A stretch of 64,000 nucleotides of DNA from DASPWW01 sp963756745 (GTDB taxonomy: Bacteria; Actinomycetota; Thermoleophilia; Solirubrobacterales; 70-9). The DNA is taken from assembly GCA_963756745.1 (NCBI GenBank), contig CAVWOU010000005.1, positions 72,999 to 136,998 on the forward strand, in the 5' to 3' direction. The notes under the pieces are model-generated. The model made no database searches. It saw only the letters and a program-made list of their open reading frames with translations, and was not told where the DNA came from. Every line of letters starts with the position of its first letter. Position 1 is the stretch's first letter. The position numbers and the translations under genes were made by a program. Of the stretch, positions 17,639 through 26,183 are shown piece after piece.

Positions 17639-18445
17639 ATGGACCTGGTGCAGCAGGCCGGAACCTACGCCGGAGTGGCGGCCTTCCTCGGTCTCGCGTT
17701 CCTGCTGCCGCTCTACATGTCGCAGTCGCGCGACATTCGCCGTCTGCGCGAGTGGTCCGAGCGCGACCCCGACGCAGTCGAGGAGGCGGAGCGAGCGACG
17801 GTCGCGAGCGCACGCGCGGCCCAGCAGGCGGCGGTCGCCCGCGCGACGGGAGCAGCGGAGGTAGCACGCGCGGAGGTCAGGGCCGCAGCCGAGTTGGCGC
17901 GCACGCCGGCCGAGCGCGTGTCGGCGGAGCGGCCGGCGTCGGCCCGGGTCACCGGCGAGCGGGCTGCGATCGAGCGGGAGTCCGCGTGGAGGCGGTGGCT
18001 CAGCCGCGGCCCGAACGCGAGGCAGCTCGTGTGGATAGTCGCCGCCGTGTTCGCGCTGGGACTCGTCGTCGCCTTCGTGTCGCTTCAGATCGCGGGCAGC
18101 GGCGACGACGCGGGATCGGCTCCCGAGCCGACGGTCGAGGAGGGCGGCGTGGTGAAACGCGACGTCGAGGTCGCGGTGCTCAACGGGACGGCCGTGGCAG
18201 GCCTCGCGGCCAAGGTCGGCGACGACGTGTCGACGAACGGGTACGAGCTGGGGGCGGTGACGAACAGCGAGACGCCCGCGGAGGAGACGTTCGTCATGTT
18301 CGAGCGTGGTCACGAGGAGGAGGCACAGGCCGTGGCCGATGATCTCGGGCTCAAGGACGTGTCCCCGATCGACTCACAGGCGGCCAGCCTCGCCGACGGC
18401 GCCGACGTGGTGGTGGTCGCCGGGGAGGACAGGGCGCAGCTCTAG
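17639..18445 (+). CDS. LytR C-terminal (LytR_C) domain membrane protein, paralogue
   Basis: A 268-residue paralogue of the preceding gene with the same plan: N-terminal membrane helix (GVAAFLGLAFLLPLYM), SRDIRRLREW, a long Ala/Glu/Arg helical linker, a second membrane helix (VWIVAAVFALGLVVAFVSL), and a LytR_C domain (VEVAVLNGTAVAGLAAKVGDDV...DVVVVAGEDRAQL). The ATG directly follows the stop of the first copy. Tandem duplication with diverged linkers suggests a partner pair at the envelope. Confidence 0.8.
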   Translation: MDLVQQAGTYAGVAAFLGLAFLLPLYMSQSRDIRRLREWSERDPDAVEEAERATVASARAAQQAAVARATGAAEVARAEVRAAAELARTPAERVSAERPASARVTGERAAIERESAWRRWLSRGPNARQLVWIVAAVFALGLVVAFVSLQIAGSGDDAGSAPEPTVEEGGVVKRDVEVAVLNGTAVAGLAAKVGDDVSTNGYELGAVTNSETPAEETFVMFERGHEEEAQAVADDLGLKDVSPIDSQAASLADGADVVVVAGEDRAQL

Positions 18446-18465
18446 GGCGGGGGTAATCTGGCCCC

Positions 18466-18532
18466 GTGAGCGCGAGGCTCCAGACAGGAGCCCGCCCTGG
18501 GCGGGGAAGTTGATTCTGGGCCGAGCGCGAAC
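18466..18532 (+). repeat. 67-bp dispersed intergenic repeat, copy 2
   Basis: Same element as at 2758 and 25503. This copy has the best hairpin (CCCGCC-CTG-GGCGGG). It starts 20 bases after the LytR_C stop and ends 10 bases before the next ATG. Confidence 0.85.
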
Positions 18533-18542
18533 ACCCGTTGAT

Positions 18543-18995
18543 ATGCAGGCTTCCGACGCGGCCCCGCCGCGTTACCTCGCGGGGATCCTCCTCGCCGCAG
18601 TCGTGCTCGCCGCGCTCGGCTCGCTCGCGCTGATCCAGGAGGCTCGGCAACGCGGCGAGGTGCTCGACCTGGTCGAGGCCACGGACTCCTTTTCTCCGGA
18701 CGCCGGTCAGCGGGCGCGGATCGAGTGGCGTCAGCGGCGTTCCAGCGACGACGCGACCGTTCAGATCATCGATCGCGCGGGGGTCCCGGTGCGCACGCTA
18801 CTCGACAGGGGCTCGCTCGATGGGGACGACCGCATCCAGGTGTTCCACTGGAACGGCCGGACCGACCACGGCGATCCGGCGCCGCCCGGCGTCTACCGGA
18901 TCGAAATCCTGCTCCGCGACCAGGACCGCGAGATCGTACCCGAGCAGAGTGCGATCCGCCTCCGCCGGCTCCCGGTCGAGGAAGCGAGCCCCTGA
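18543..18995 (+). CDS. Membrane-anchored FlgD-type Ig-like domain protein
   Basis: A 150-residue protein: one N-terminal membrane helix (about 11-30) then an Ig-like domain of the FlgD_ig type (VQIIDRAGVPVRTLL...VFHWNGRTDHGDPAPPGVYRIEILLRDQ). Such domains are found on extracytoplasmic proteins linked to surface structures. ATG 18543 comes 10 bases after the 67-bp repeat. The stop abuts the GTG of the O-antigen ligase gene, so they are co-transcribed. Confidence 0.7.
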   Translation: MQASDAAPPRYLAGILLAAVVLAALGSLALIQEARQRGEVLDLVEATDSFSPDAGQRARIEWRQRRSSDDATVQIIDRAGVPVRTLLDRGSLDGDDRIQVFHWNGRTDHGDPAPPGVYRIEILLRDQDREIVPEQSAIRLRRLPVEEASP

Positions 18996-20594
18996 GTGGA
19001 CGCTGTCGAGTGGGTCGGGGTGCTCGCTGCGTGCGGCGCGGCGGCGACCGCGCTGGTGGCGCGCGACGCTCGCGTGCGCGCCGCCGCGATGGTCCTCGCC
19101 CTCGTGCTCGCTCCCGCGCTCGTGGCGGGCGACGTGTGGGACACCGAGCGCTTCCGCGACCTGCGCGACAGCCCCATGCAGCTGCTCGCGCTTGCGGTAG
19201 TCGCCGCGATCGGAATCTCGCTGCTGACCGCGCTGATCCTCCGCTGGCCGGCTGCGCTGCCGCTGCTCGCGTTCGCGGTGCTCGCGGTTCGCATCCCGGT
19301 CGAGCTCGGAGGAGAGACCTCGAACCTGCTGATCCCCCTGTACCTGGTGATCGCTTCGGGAACCGCGGCCACGGCCATTGCGACATATCAATCCCGCGGC
19401 GTGCTCCGCTCTCGCTCGCCAACACAAGACCGGTCGCCTCCTCCGCTTCGCGTCCGGGGCGACCCGGTCGCTGAAAGGGTGTCGTTACCGGAGACCGCGG
19501 CGCGCGCCTTGCCGTGGCTGCTCGCCGGCTTCCTCGTCCTGTACGCGATCCAGAGCGCGTACTCGAGCGACCTCTCGAAGGCGACCGAGAACGTCTCGTT
19601 CTTCTTCGTCCCGTTTGCGGTGCTCCTCGCGCTGCTGCTCCAGGTCCGGTGGACGTCGAACCTGCTCACCGCGCTGTTCGCGATCGTCTTCTGTGAGGGC
19701 TTGCTGTTCGTCGCCGTCGGCGTGTGGCAGTTCGCGGCGCGAGATCTGTTCTGGAACCCGACCGTGATCGCGGGCAACGAGGTTCACACATACTTCCGCA
19801 TCAACTCGCTGTTCTGGGATCCAAACGTGCTCGGGCGCTATCTGGTCCTCGCGGCGCTTGCCGCCACCGCGTACATGCTGTGGACCCGTCACACGGAGCG
19901 AGCGATCGCCGCGGCCGCAGGGTGCATGGTGCTGCTGGTCGGGTTGACGCTCAGCTTCTCGCAGTCCAGCATTCTCGCCCTGCTGGCCGGCCTGCTTGCG
20001 CTGGTCGTGCTGCGCTGGGGATGGCGCTGGGCGCTCGTCGCGGGCGCGGTGATCGCGATCGCCTCGGGCGCGCTCGTGCTCGCGGCCGGGGTGAAGCCCA
20101 CTTCCAGCGAGTCGCTCGAGACCCGCAGCAGCGGGCGTGTCTCACTGATCACCGGCGGGGTCGAGCTGGCCGGGGAACGGCCGGTGTACGGATACGGGTC
20201 GGGCGCATTCCAGAGCGAGTTCGCCCAGCGTCACCTCGACGTCGACGAGCCGGAAGGGGGCGCGATCTCGCACAGCGAGCCGATCACGGTGGCCGCGGAG
20301 CAGGGGGCCGTGGGACTGTTGCTGTACACAGCGCTCGTCCTCGCCGGGCTTGTGGCGCTGCTCGGCGCGGCCCCGCTGATACCGGCGCCCCGGGGCGCGC
20401 TCGTAGCGTGTTTCGTGGCGATGGTCGTACACAGCCTCGCGTACGCGGGGTTTCTGATCGACCCGGTGACCTGGGCGCTGCTCGGGGTCGGGCTCTCGCT
20501 TGCCCGCGGGCCGCTGCCGTCGCCGCTCGCCGAGCGGGCGCCGCACCCGGGGGCTGAAGCCGCGCCGCCACGCCCGCGCGTGCAGGCCGCGTAG
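18996..20594 (+). CDS. O-antigen ligase / polymerase family membrane protein
   Basis: A 532-residue polytopic protein with about twelve membrane segments and the Wzy/WaaL core: RINSLFWDPNVLGRYLVLA, LSFSQSSILALLAG, and a large loop with RVSLITGGVELAGERPVYGYGSGAFQSEF and ISHSEPITVAAEQGAVGLLLY. Such enzymes join or polymerise lipid-linked glycans on the outer face of the membrane. GTG start at 18996 directly after the preceding stop. Downstream is the flippase gene. Confidence 0.88.
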   Translation: MDAVEWVGVLAACGAAATALVARDARVRAAAMVLALVLAPALVAGDVWDTERFRDLRDSPMQLLALAVVAAIGISLLTALILRWPAALPLLAFAVLAVRIPVELGGETSNLLIPLYLVIASGTAATAIATYQSRGVLRSRSPTQDRSPPPLRVRGDPVAERVSLPETAARALPWLLAGFLVLYAIQSAYSSDLSKATENVSFFFVPFAVLLALLLQVRWTSNLLTALFAIVFCEGLLFVAVGVWQFAARDLFWNPTVIAGNEVHTYFRINSLFWDPNVLGRYLVLAALAATAYMLWTRHTERAIAAAAGCMVLLVGLTLSFSQSSILALLAGLLALVVLRWGWRWALVAGAVIAIASGALVLAAGVKPTSSESLETRSSGRVSLITGGVELAGERPVYGYGSGAFQSEFAQRHLDVDEPEGGAISHSEPITVAAEQGAVGLLLYTALVLAGLVALLGAAPLIPAPRGALVACFVAMVVHSLAYAGFLIDPVTWALLGVGLSLARGPLPSPLAERAPHPGAEAAPPRPRVQAA

Positions 20595-20607
20595 CGAGAT
20601 CCAGCCG

Positions 20608-22185
20608 ATGCTCTCCTACCTGCGCCGCCTCGCCACGACGGGTACCGCGTACACGGCCTCGAGCGTGATCTCGAAGCTGCTCGCGGTCCTCCTCCTCCCG
20701 CTCTACACCCATTACCTCACTCCGGCCGACTACGGCGCCGCCGAGGTGATGCTGGTCGCCGTGATCGCGACCAGCATCGTGATCCGGTTCGGCGTCATCG
20801 AGGCGCTGCTGCGCTACTACTACCTCTCCGACGAGGACCCCGACGAGGTCGTGCGGACGGGATTCGCGTCGCTTTTCTGGACCACTACGGCGGGCACCCT
20901 GATCGCGCTGCCCCTCGCGGGACCGATCTCCGAGGCGCTGCTCGACACGCCCGACGCCGGGCTGGCGCGGATCGCGATCTTCGGGCTGTGGATCTTCACC
21001 CTGTTCGAGTACCTCGCGACGTTGCTGCGCGTCGACGAGCGCGCGCGCGCCTACTTCGTCTTCAACATGGCCGGCGTCGTGATGGCGATCCCACTCACGG
21101 TGTGGCTGGTAGTGATCGAGGACCAGGGTGCGGACGGGCTGCTGGGCGCGATCTACATCGCGACGGTGCCGATGGTGGCGTGGTTGGTCGTCACCGAGTG
21201 GCGCCGGCTCTCGCTGGTGCCCAACTGGGGGCTGTTGCGGCGCATGATCCGGTTCGGGCTGCCGACGATGCCGGCGGAGCTGTCGCTGTACTCGCTCAAC
21301 TTCATCGACCGGATCATCATCGTGCGCCTCGCCGGGCTCGCCGAAGCCGGCCTGTACGCACTGGCGATCAAGTTCGCCCAGGGGATAAACGTCCTCGTGC
21401 GGGGGTTCCAGCTTGCGTGGCCCCCGCTCGCCTACTCGATCCGTGACGACGACGAGGCTCGCCGCGTCTACGCGCTGATCGTCACCTGGTTCATGGCGCT
21501 GTGCACGTTCGCGGTCGTCGGCCTGTGGCTGCTGGCACGGTGGATCGTCCGGCTGCTGGCCGCGCCCGAGTTCTTCGACGCGTACGAGGCGATCGGGCTG
21601 CTCGCGGCGGGGATCACGCTTTACGCCCTGTACCTGGTCCAGGTAGTGGTGCTCGGCCGAACGGGGCGCACCGAGTTCAACTTCCCCGCCACGATCGCCG
21701 CCACGGCGGCGAACATCGGCCTCAACCTCGCACTGGTCCCGCCGCTCGGGATCGTCGGCGCCGGCATCGCGCTGGTGGCCTCCTACCTCGTGGTGCTCGT
21801 GCTGATGTACGCGTTCACGCAGCGCCTCTTCCCGGTCCCCTACGAGTGGCGTCGCCTCGGCCTGATCGTCGGCGCAGCAGCGGCGCTGGTGGGCGCAGGC
21901 GAGCTACTGCTTCCGACCGACGGCGCGGTCGGACTGCTGAGCCGCACCGCGCTGTGGCTCTCGTATCCGCTGGTGTTGTGGGGCGCGCGATTCCTCAGCC
22001 CCGAGGAGCGCGTGACGCTGGCCCGCCTCCTGCGACCGTCGGCGGTCGCTGCCCGGCTGCGCGAGCTGCGCACAGCCGCGCCGGCGCGGGCGCCGGCGGT
22101 TGCCGGCGAGCGTGGCCGCGGCCCGCGCCTGACCGAGGAGGTGTACGAGGCGGAGGCCCGCGACGAGGACCGAGGCGGCGCGTAG
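20608..22185 (+). CDS. Polysaccharide biosynthesis flippase (Wzx/MATE-like)
   Basis: A 525-residue protein with the Polysacc_synt fold: YTASSVISKLLAVLLLPLYTHYLTPADYG at the N-terminus, GLPTMPAELSLYSLNFIDRIII in the middle and alternating membrane helices to about residue 480, then an Arg/Glu-rich tail. Moves undecaprenyl-linked repeat units across the membrane. The start chosen is ATG 20608 (MLSYLRRLATTGTAYT); a 36-residue longer reading overlaps the ligase gene and is Arg-rich with no similarity. Confidence 0.92.
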   Translation: MLSYLRRLATTGTAYTASSVISKLLAVLLLPLYTHYLTPADYGAAEVMLVAVIATSIVIRFGVIEALLRYYYLSDEDPDEVVRTGFASLFWTTTAGTLIALPLAGPISEALLDTPDAGLARIAIFGLWIFTLFEYLATLLRVDERARAYFVFNMAGVVMAIPLTVWLVVIEDQGADGLLGAIYIATVPMVAWLVVTEWRRLSLVPNWGLLRRMIRFGLPTMPAELSLYSLNFIDRIIIVRLAGLAEAGLYALAIKFAQGINVLVRGFQLAWPPLAYSIRDDDEARRVYALIVTWFMALCTFAVVGLWLLARWIVRLLAAPEFFDAYEAIGLLAAGITLYALYLVQVVVLGRTGRTEFNFPATIAATAANIGLNLALVPPLGIVGAGIALVASYLVVLVLMYAFTQRLFPVPYEWRRLGLIVGAAAALVGAGELLLPTDGAVGLLSRTALWLSYPLVLWGARFLSPEERVTLARLLRPSAVAARLRELRTAAPARAPAVAGERGRGPRLTEEVYEAEARDEDRGGA

Positions 22186-22261
22186 CGCCGCTCGCTCGCA
22201 TATAGTCGGCGCCAATGGGCGAGGGGCGGACGTGGGTAGCAATCGGCATCGGGGTCGGAGC

Positions 22262-23209
22262 TCAAGACGAGGAAGAAGAACCGGTAGCGAGTCTGCGGTT
22301 GTAGTCATCCGCGGCCTCCCGGACCCCCTCGCCCCGGTCCGGTCGCAGCGCCTGCCGGGCGTGGAGCAGGTACCACCGCGGCGAGTCGCCGCCGAGCAGC
22401 GGCGCGATCGCGGCGCGGACGGCGTAGAACCACGCCGTGAGCCCGCGCACCAGCGCCGCCGCGAGCCGCGAGTGGTGCTTTCGCATGTAGAGGTCGCGGT
22501 TGCGGTGGAACTCCACGATGCGGCGGGTGCGCGCCACCGGATCGGTCGAGAGCTGGTCGTGATGCACGGCGCGCGCCGCGGGCACGTACAGGACCCGCCA
22601 TCCGGCGTCGCCGAGCCGCTTGCAGAAGTCCGTCTCGTCCGAGTACACGAAGAAGTCGGGGTCGAGGTAGCCGACCTCGGCTGCCGCGTCGCGGCGCACC
22701 AGCATCGCGGACGACTGCACCCAGCCGACGGGGCGCGTCGCGGAGCCGCGGCTCTGCACGGTGACCCACCGGTGCAGGAAGAGTGCGCCCGCGAGCGCCG
22801 TGCCGACTCCGGGGAGGCGCCACGCGCACGCCTTCGGCGCCCCATCGGTGCTCAGGAGCTGGGCGCCGGCGGCGGCCGCACCCGGATCGTCGTCGAGCGC
22901 CGCGAGCAGCGCCGCCGTGGCTCCCGGCTGGAGCTCGGAGTCCTCGTTCAGCAGCAGGCAATAGCGTCCGCCCGCCTCGCGCAGCAGCTCGGTGTCGTTC
23001 GCGGCCTTTCCGGTGCGCAGCTCGCGTGCGATCACCCGCGCTTCCGGGTGGAGGTCCCGCACCGCGTCGGCCGAGCCGTCGTCGGAGGCGTTGTCGAGCA
23101 CCAGCACCTCGTGCTCGATCCCGCCCGGATGCGTGCGCCGGATCGCGTCCAGGCACACGAGCAGGTGCTCGCGCCCGTTCGTGTTCACCAAGCAGTAGGA
23201 GAGGAGCAA
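22262..23209 (-). CDS. Family 2 glycosyltransferase (rhamnosyltransferase-like)
   Basis: A protein of about 315 residues with a GT-A fold: VNTNGREHLLVCLDAI, VLVLDNASDDGSADAV, LLLNEDSELQPGA (DxD-type) and a C-terminal half with GWVQSSAMLVRRDAAAEVGYLDPDFFVYSDETDFCKRLG, characteristic of dTDP-rhamnosyl transferase-like GT2 enzymes. TTG at 23209 is the likely start because the first beta strand (LLLSYCLVNTNG) begins there; GTG 23188 would cut it. It is divergent from the next glycosyltransferase and is the only minus-strand gene of this locus. Confidence 0.85.
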   Translation of the reverse strand: MLLSYCLVNTNGREHLLVCLDAIRRTHPGGIEHEVLVLDNASDDGSADAVRDLHPEARVIARELRTGKAANDTELLREAGGRYCLLLNEDSELQPGATAALLAALDDDPGAAAAGAQLLSTDGAPKACAWRLPGVGTALAGALFLHRWVTVQSRGSATRPVGWVQSSAMLVRRDAAAEVGYLDPDFFVYSDETDFCKRLGDAGWRVLYVPAARAVHHDQLSTDPVARTRRIVEFHRNRDLYMRKHHSRLAAALVRGLTAWFYAVRAAIAPLLGGDSPRWYLLHARQALRPDRGEGVREAADDYNRRLATGSSSSS

Positions 23210-23227
23210 GGCCGATAATTCTCGCCA

Positions 23228-24364
23228 ATGCGGGTGCAAATCGTGGATCCCTCCGCCTACAGCCCGCCGTATGACCGCTCCCTGTGCGCGGCGCTGGCGC
23301 GATCCGGGGCGGACGTCGAGCTGGTCACGAGCCGGTTCCTGTACGGGCCGGTGCCCCCCGCCGACGGCTACCGGGTCACCGAGGCCTTCTACCGACGCTC
23401 GGCCACCCGAGGGCTCGACGCTCCGGCCAGGCGCGCCTTCAAGCTCGCCGAGCACTTCGGCGACATGGCCCGCTACCGGCGGCACTCGGTGAGCGCGGAC
23501 GTCGTTCACTACCAGTGGGTGACGATGCCCGCGCTCGACTGGGCGCTGCTGCCCTCGCGGCGAGGGAACGCCGTGGGGGGCGTCGGGCGACCTCCGCAGG
23601 TCTTCACCTTCCACGAGCGTCCGGCCCGCGGCCGGCTCGGGCTTGCCCGCGAGCGCCGGCTGCTTTCGCGGATGGACGCGGTCGTCGCTCATTCCGAGCA
23701 CGCGGAGCGCCGTTTGCGCGACGAGCTCCGATTCGACCCGGGTCGGATCCACGTGATTCCCCACGGCGCGCTCGACTACCTCACGCGACTTCCCGACGAG
23801 CGCCCGCTGCCGCCCGATCTCGCGCGCGTCGAGGGCCCGGTCGTCCTGTGCTTCGGCTTGATCCGCCCGCACAAGGGCGTCGACGTGCTGCTCGAGGCGT
23901 TCCGCTCGGTCGAGGGCGCGGAGCTGTGGATCGTCGGGATGCCGCGCATGTCCCTCGATCCGCTGCGCGAGCTCGCCGCCCGGATCCCGGGCCGCGTGCG
24001 TATCGTCCCGCGCTTCATTCCCGACGAGGAGGTCCCGGCGTACTTCCGCCGCGCCGAGCTCGTCGTCCTCCCGCACCTTCAGGCGGAGCAGTCGGGCGTG
24101 CTGAACATTGCGCTTGCCTTCGCGAGGCCGCTCGTGCTCACTGCGGTGGGCGGATTCCCCGAGGTCGCCGAGCGCGACGGCGCCGCGATGCTCGTCCCGC
24201 CGCGGGACCCGGCCGCGCTGGCCGCCGCGATCAACGCGCTGCTCGACGACGAGGCGGAGCGACGCCGTCTCGCTGGCGCCGCGGCGAGGGCGGCCGCCGG
24301 TCCCTACTCCTGGGACGAGATCGCCGCGCGAACAATCGACCTGTACCGGTCCCTGAACAGCTGA
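23228..24364 (+). CDS. Family 4 glycosyltransferase (GT-B)
   Basis: A 378-residue GT-B enzyme. N-terminal acceptor domain with TFHERPARGRLGLARERRLL, then the donor domain: VVLCFGLIRPHKGVDVLLEAF, RFIPDEEVPAYFRRAELVVLPHLQAEQSGVLNIALAFARPLVLTAVGGFPEVAE, the EX7E-like region of GT4. Probably builds the polysaccharide repeat unit on the cytoplasmic face. ATG start at 23228, divergent from the GT2 gene with an 18-base gap. Confidence 0.9.
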   Translation: MRVQIVDPSAYSPPYDRSLCAALARSGADVELVTSRFLYGPVPPADGYRVTEAFYRRSATRGLDAPARRAFKLAEHFGDMARYRRHSVSADVVHYQWVTMPALDWALLPSRRGNAVGGVGRPPQVFTFHERPARGRLGLARERRLLSRMDAVVAHSEHAERRLRDELRFDPGRIHVIPHGALDYLTRLPDERPLPPDLARVEGPVVLCFGLIRPHKGVDVLLEAFRSVEGAELWIVGMPRMSLDPLRELAARIPGRVRIVPRFIPDEEVPAYFRRAELVVLPHLQAEQSGVLNIALAFARPLVLTAVGGFPEVAERDGAAMLVPPRDPAALAAAINALLDDEAERRRLAGAAARAAAGPYSWDEIAARTIDLYRSLNS

Positions 24365-24366
24365 GC

Positions 24367-25506
24367 ATGCTCGCGCTCGAGATCGCGTTCTGGCTTTGTG
24401 TGGCGCTGCTCGTGCACACGCACGTCACCTACCCGCTCTCGCTGTGGGTCATCGCGCGGCTGAGGGGCCGGCAGGCGACCGCGGTGGTCGAGCCGGCCAA
24501 GCCGGCCGATCTCCCGAGCGTCTCGCTGATCGTCGCCGCACACGACGAGGAGGATGTGATCGCGCATCGCCTGCGCAACGCGCGCGATCTCGACTACCCG
24601 CGCGATCTCCTCGAGCTGATCGTCGCCTCGGACGGATCGTCGGATCGCACCGTGGAGCTGGCGCGAGCGGCGGACGCCGATGTGGTGCTCGACCTCCCCC
24701 GCGCCGGCAAGGTCGAGGCCCAGAACGCCGCCGTAGAGGCGGCGCGGGGTGAGCTGCTGGCGTTCTCGGACGCGAACTCGTTCTGGTCCCCCGACGCTTT
24801 GCGCCGCCTGGTAGCCCGCTTCGCCGACCCCCGGGTCGGGTACGTGTGCGGTCAGGTGCGGCTCCTCGGCTCCGGGTCCGAGAACGAGGAGGGGGCCTAC
24901 TGGCGCTACGAGATGGCGGTGCGCGAGCTCGAGTCCGAGCTCGGTGGGATAACCGCCGGCAACGGCGCGATCTACGCGACGCGCCCCGACGCGTACGTCG
25001 TGCTCGACTCCGCGCGCGGGCACGACCTCAGCTTCCCGTTCACGATGACGAGGCGGGGCTGGCGCGCGCTGTATGCGCCCGACGCCGTCGCGCAGGAGAA
25101 GATGGCGCCGACGATCGCCGGGGAGTTCGCGCGCAAGCGCCGGATGATGGCCCGGACCTGGGGCGTCGTGCTGGGAGACGGGATGCTCTCTCCGCGCGGA
25201 TACGGCGCCCTGTACGCGTTCGAGATCCTCTCCCATCGGGCGCTGCGCTACGCGGCGCCGTTCCTGCACCTCGTCGCGCTCGGGACGAACATCGCGCTGC
25301 TTGGACACGGCGCCGTGTACACGGTCACCCTCGCCCTACAGGCGGCGTTCGTGCTCGCGGCGCTGCTCGGAAGCGTGATCCCGCTTCGACCCTTCCGGCT
25401 CGGGTGGTACTACGCGGTAGTCGAAGGCTCGATCATCGCCGGGCTGTGGGACCGGCTGCGCAACCGCAGGGCGGTGACGTGGGGGAAGGTCGAGGGGACC
25501 CGGTGA
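24367..25506 (+). CDS. Family 2 glycosyltransferase, processive type with membrane segments
   Basis: A 379-residue protein: N-terminal membrane helix (about 5-25), GT2 domain with VSLIVAAHDEEDVIAHRLRNA, LIVASDGSSDRTVELA, FSDANSFWSPDALRRL and GGITAGNGAIYATR, then RRMMARTWG and three C-terminal hydrophobic segments. The plan is that of membrane GT2 enzymes such as exopolysaccharide glucosyltransferases. The ATG lies 2 bases after the previous stop. The stop codon (25504-25506) is part of the third 67-bp repeat. Confidence 0.88.
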   Translation: MLALEIAFWLCVALLVHTHVTYPLSLWVIARLRGRQATAVVEPAKPADLPSVSLIVAAHDEEDVIAHRLRNARDLDYPRDLLELIVASDGSSDRTVELARAADADVVLDLPRAGKVEAQNAAVEAARGELLAFSDANSFWSPDALRRLVARFADPRVGYVCGQVRLLGSGSENEEGAYWRYEMAVRELESELGGITAGNGAIYATRPDAYVVLDSARGHDLSFPFTMTRRGWRALYAPDAVAQEKMAPTIAGEFARKRRMMARTWGVVLGDGMLSPRGYGALYAFEILSHRALRYAAPFLHLVALGTNIALLGHGAVYTVTLALQAAFVLAALLGSVIPLRPFRLGWYYAVVEGSIIAGLWDRLRNRRAVTWGKVEGTR

Positions 25507-25569
25507 GCGCGAGGCTCCAATCAGGATCCCGCCGTGGGCGGGGAATTTGATGCTGGGCCGAGCGCGAAC
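25503..25569 (+). repeat. 67-bp dispersed intergenic repeat, copy 3
   Basis: Same element as at 2758 and 18466. As in copy 1, the stop codon of the upstream gene lies in its first four bases, and the next start codon follows within 5 bases of its end. Differences from copy 1 are single substitutions, including one in the hairpin loop region. Confidence 0.85.
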
Positions 25570-25573
25570 ACGG

Positions 25574-26161
25574 GTGACTAGCGCGAGGGGGCTTCCGCGC
25601 CCCGTCGACGTCGGCCTCGCGGCGGGTTGCCTTGTGCTCGCGGCGCCGTTTCTTCTCGTCACAGCTGTTGCGATCCGACTCGAGACCCGCGGCCCGGCGC
25701 TGTACCGCCAGCGGCGTGTCGGCAAGGGCGGCGAGGTGTTCGAGATGTGCAAGCTCCGCACGATGGTGACCGGCTCAGACCCGACCCCGGCCGAGACCTG
25801 GGAGCCGCTGCGGGAGGATGACCCACGGGTGACACGGGTCGGCGCAGTGCTCCGCCGCATGTCGCTGGACGAGATCCCGAACCTGCTCAACGTCCTCCGG
25901 GGCGAGATGGCGATCGTCGGCCCCCGGCCCACGATCGAGGCCCAGGTCGAGCAGTACGTACCGCGCCAGCGTCGCAGGCTCGAGGTCAGCCCCGGGATCA
26001 CCGGGTGGGCCCAGGTCAACGGGCGGGCGTCCCTGAGCTGGGAGGAGCGGATCGAGCTCGACATCTGGTACGTGGAGAATCGATCCCTCGCGCTGGACCT
26101 GAGGATCCTCGCGCGCACGGCGCGGTTGATCGTGACCGGGAAGGGGCTGTACGAGGGATGA
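25574..26161 (+). CDS. Undecaprenyl-phosphate sugar phosphotransferase (bacterial sugar transferase)
   Basis: About 195 residues with the complete WcaJ/PglC-like core: one membrane helix (VDVGLAAGCLVLAAPFLLVTAVAIRLE), RGPALYRQRRVGKGGEVFEMCKLRTM, RMSLDEIPNLLNVLRGEMAIVGPRP and SPGITGWAQVNGRA. It loads the first sugar phosphate on undecaprenyl phosphate. GTG 25574 is preferred; an upstream in-frame ATG (25547) would put repeat sequence into the protein. This is the initiating enzyme of the polysaccharide locus. Confidence 0.92.
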   Translation: MTSARGLPRPVDVGLAAGCLVLAAPFLLVTAVAIRLETRGPALYRQRRVGKGGEVFEMCKLRTMVTGSDPTPAETWEPLREDDPRVTRVGAVLRRMSLDEIPNLLNVLRGEMAIVGPRPTIEAQVEQYVPRQRRRLEVSPGITGWAQVNGRASLSWEERIELDIWYVENRSLALDLRILARTARLIVTGKGLYEG

Positions 26162-26183
26162 CCAGATCGCCGAGCCGCCACCG

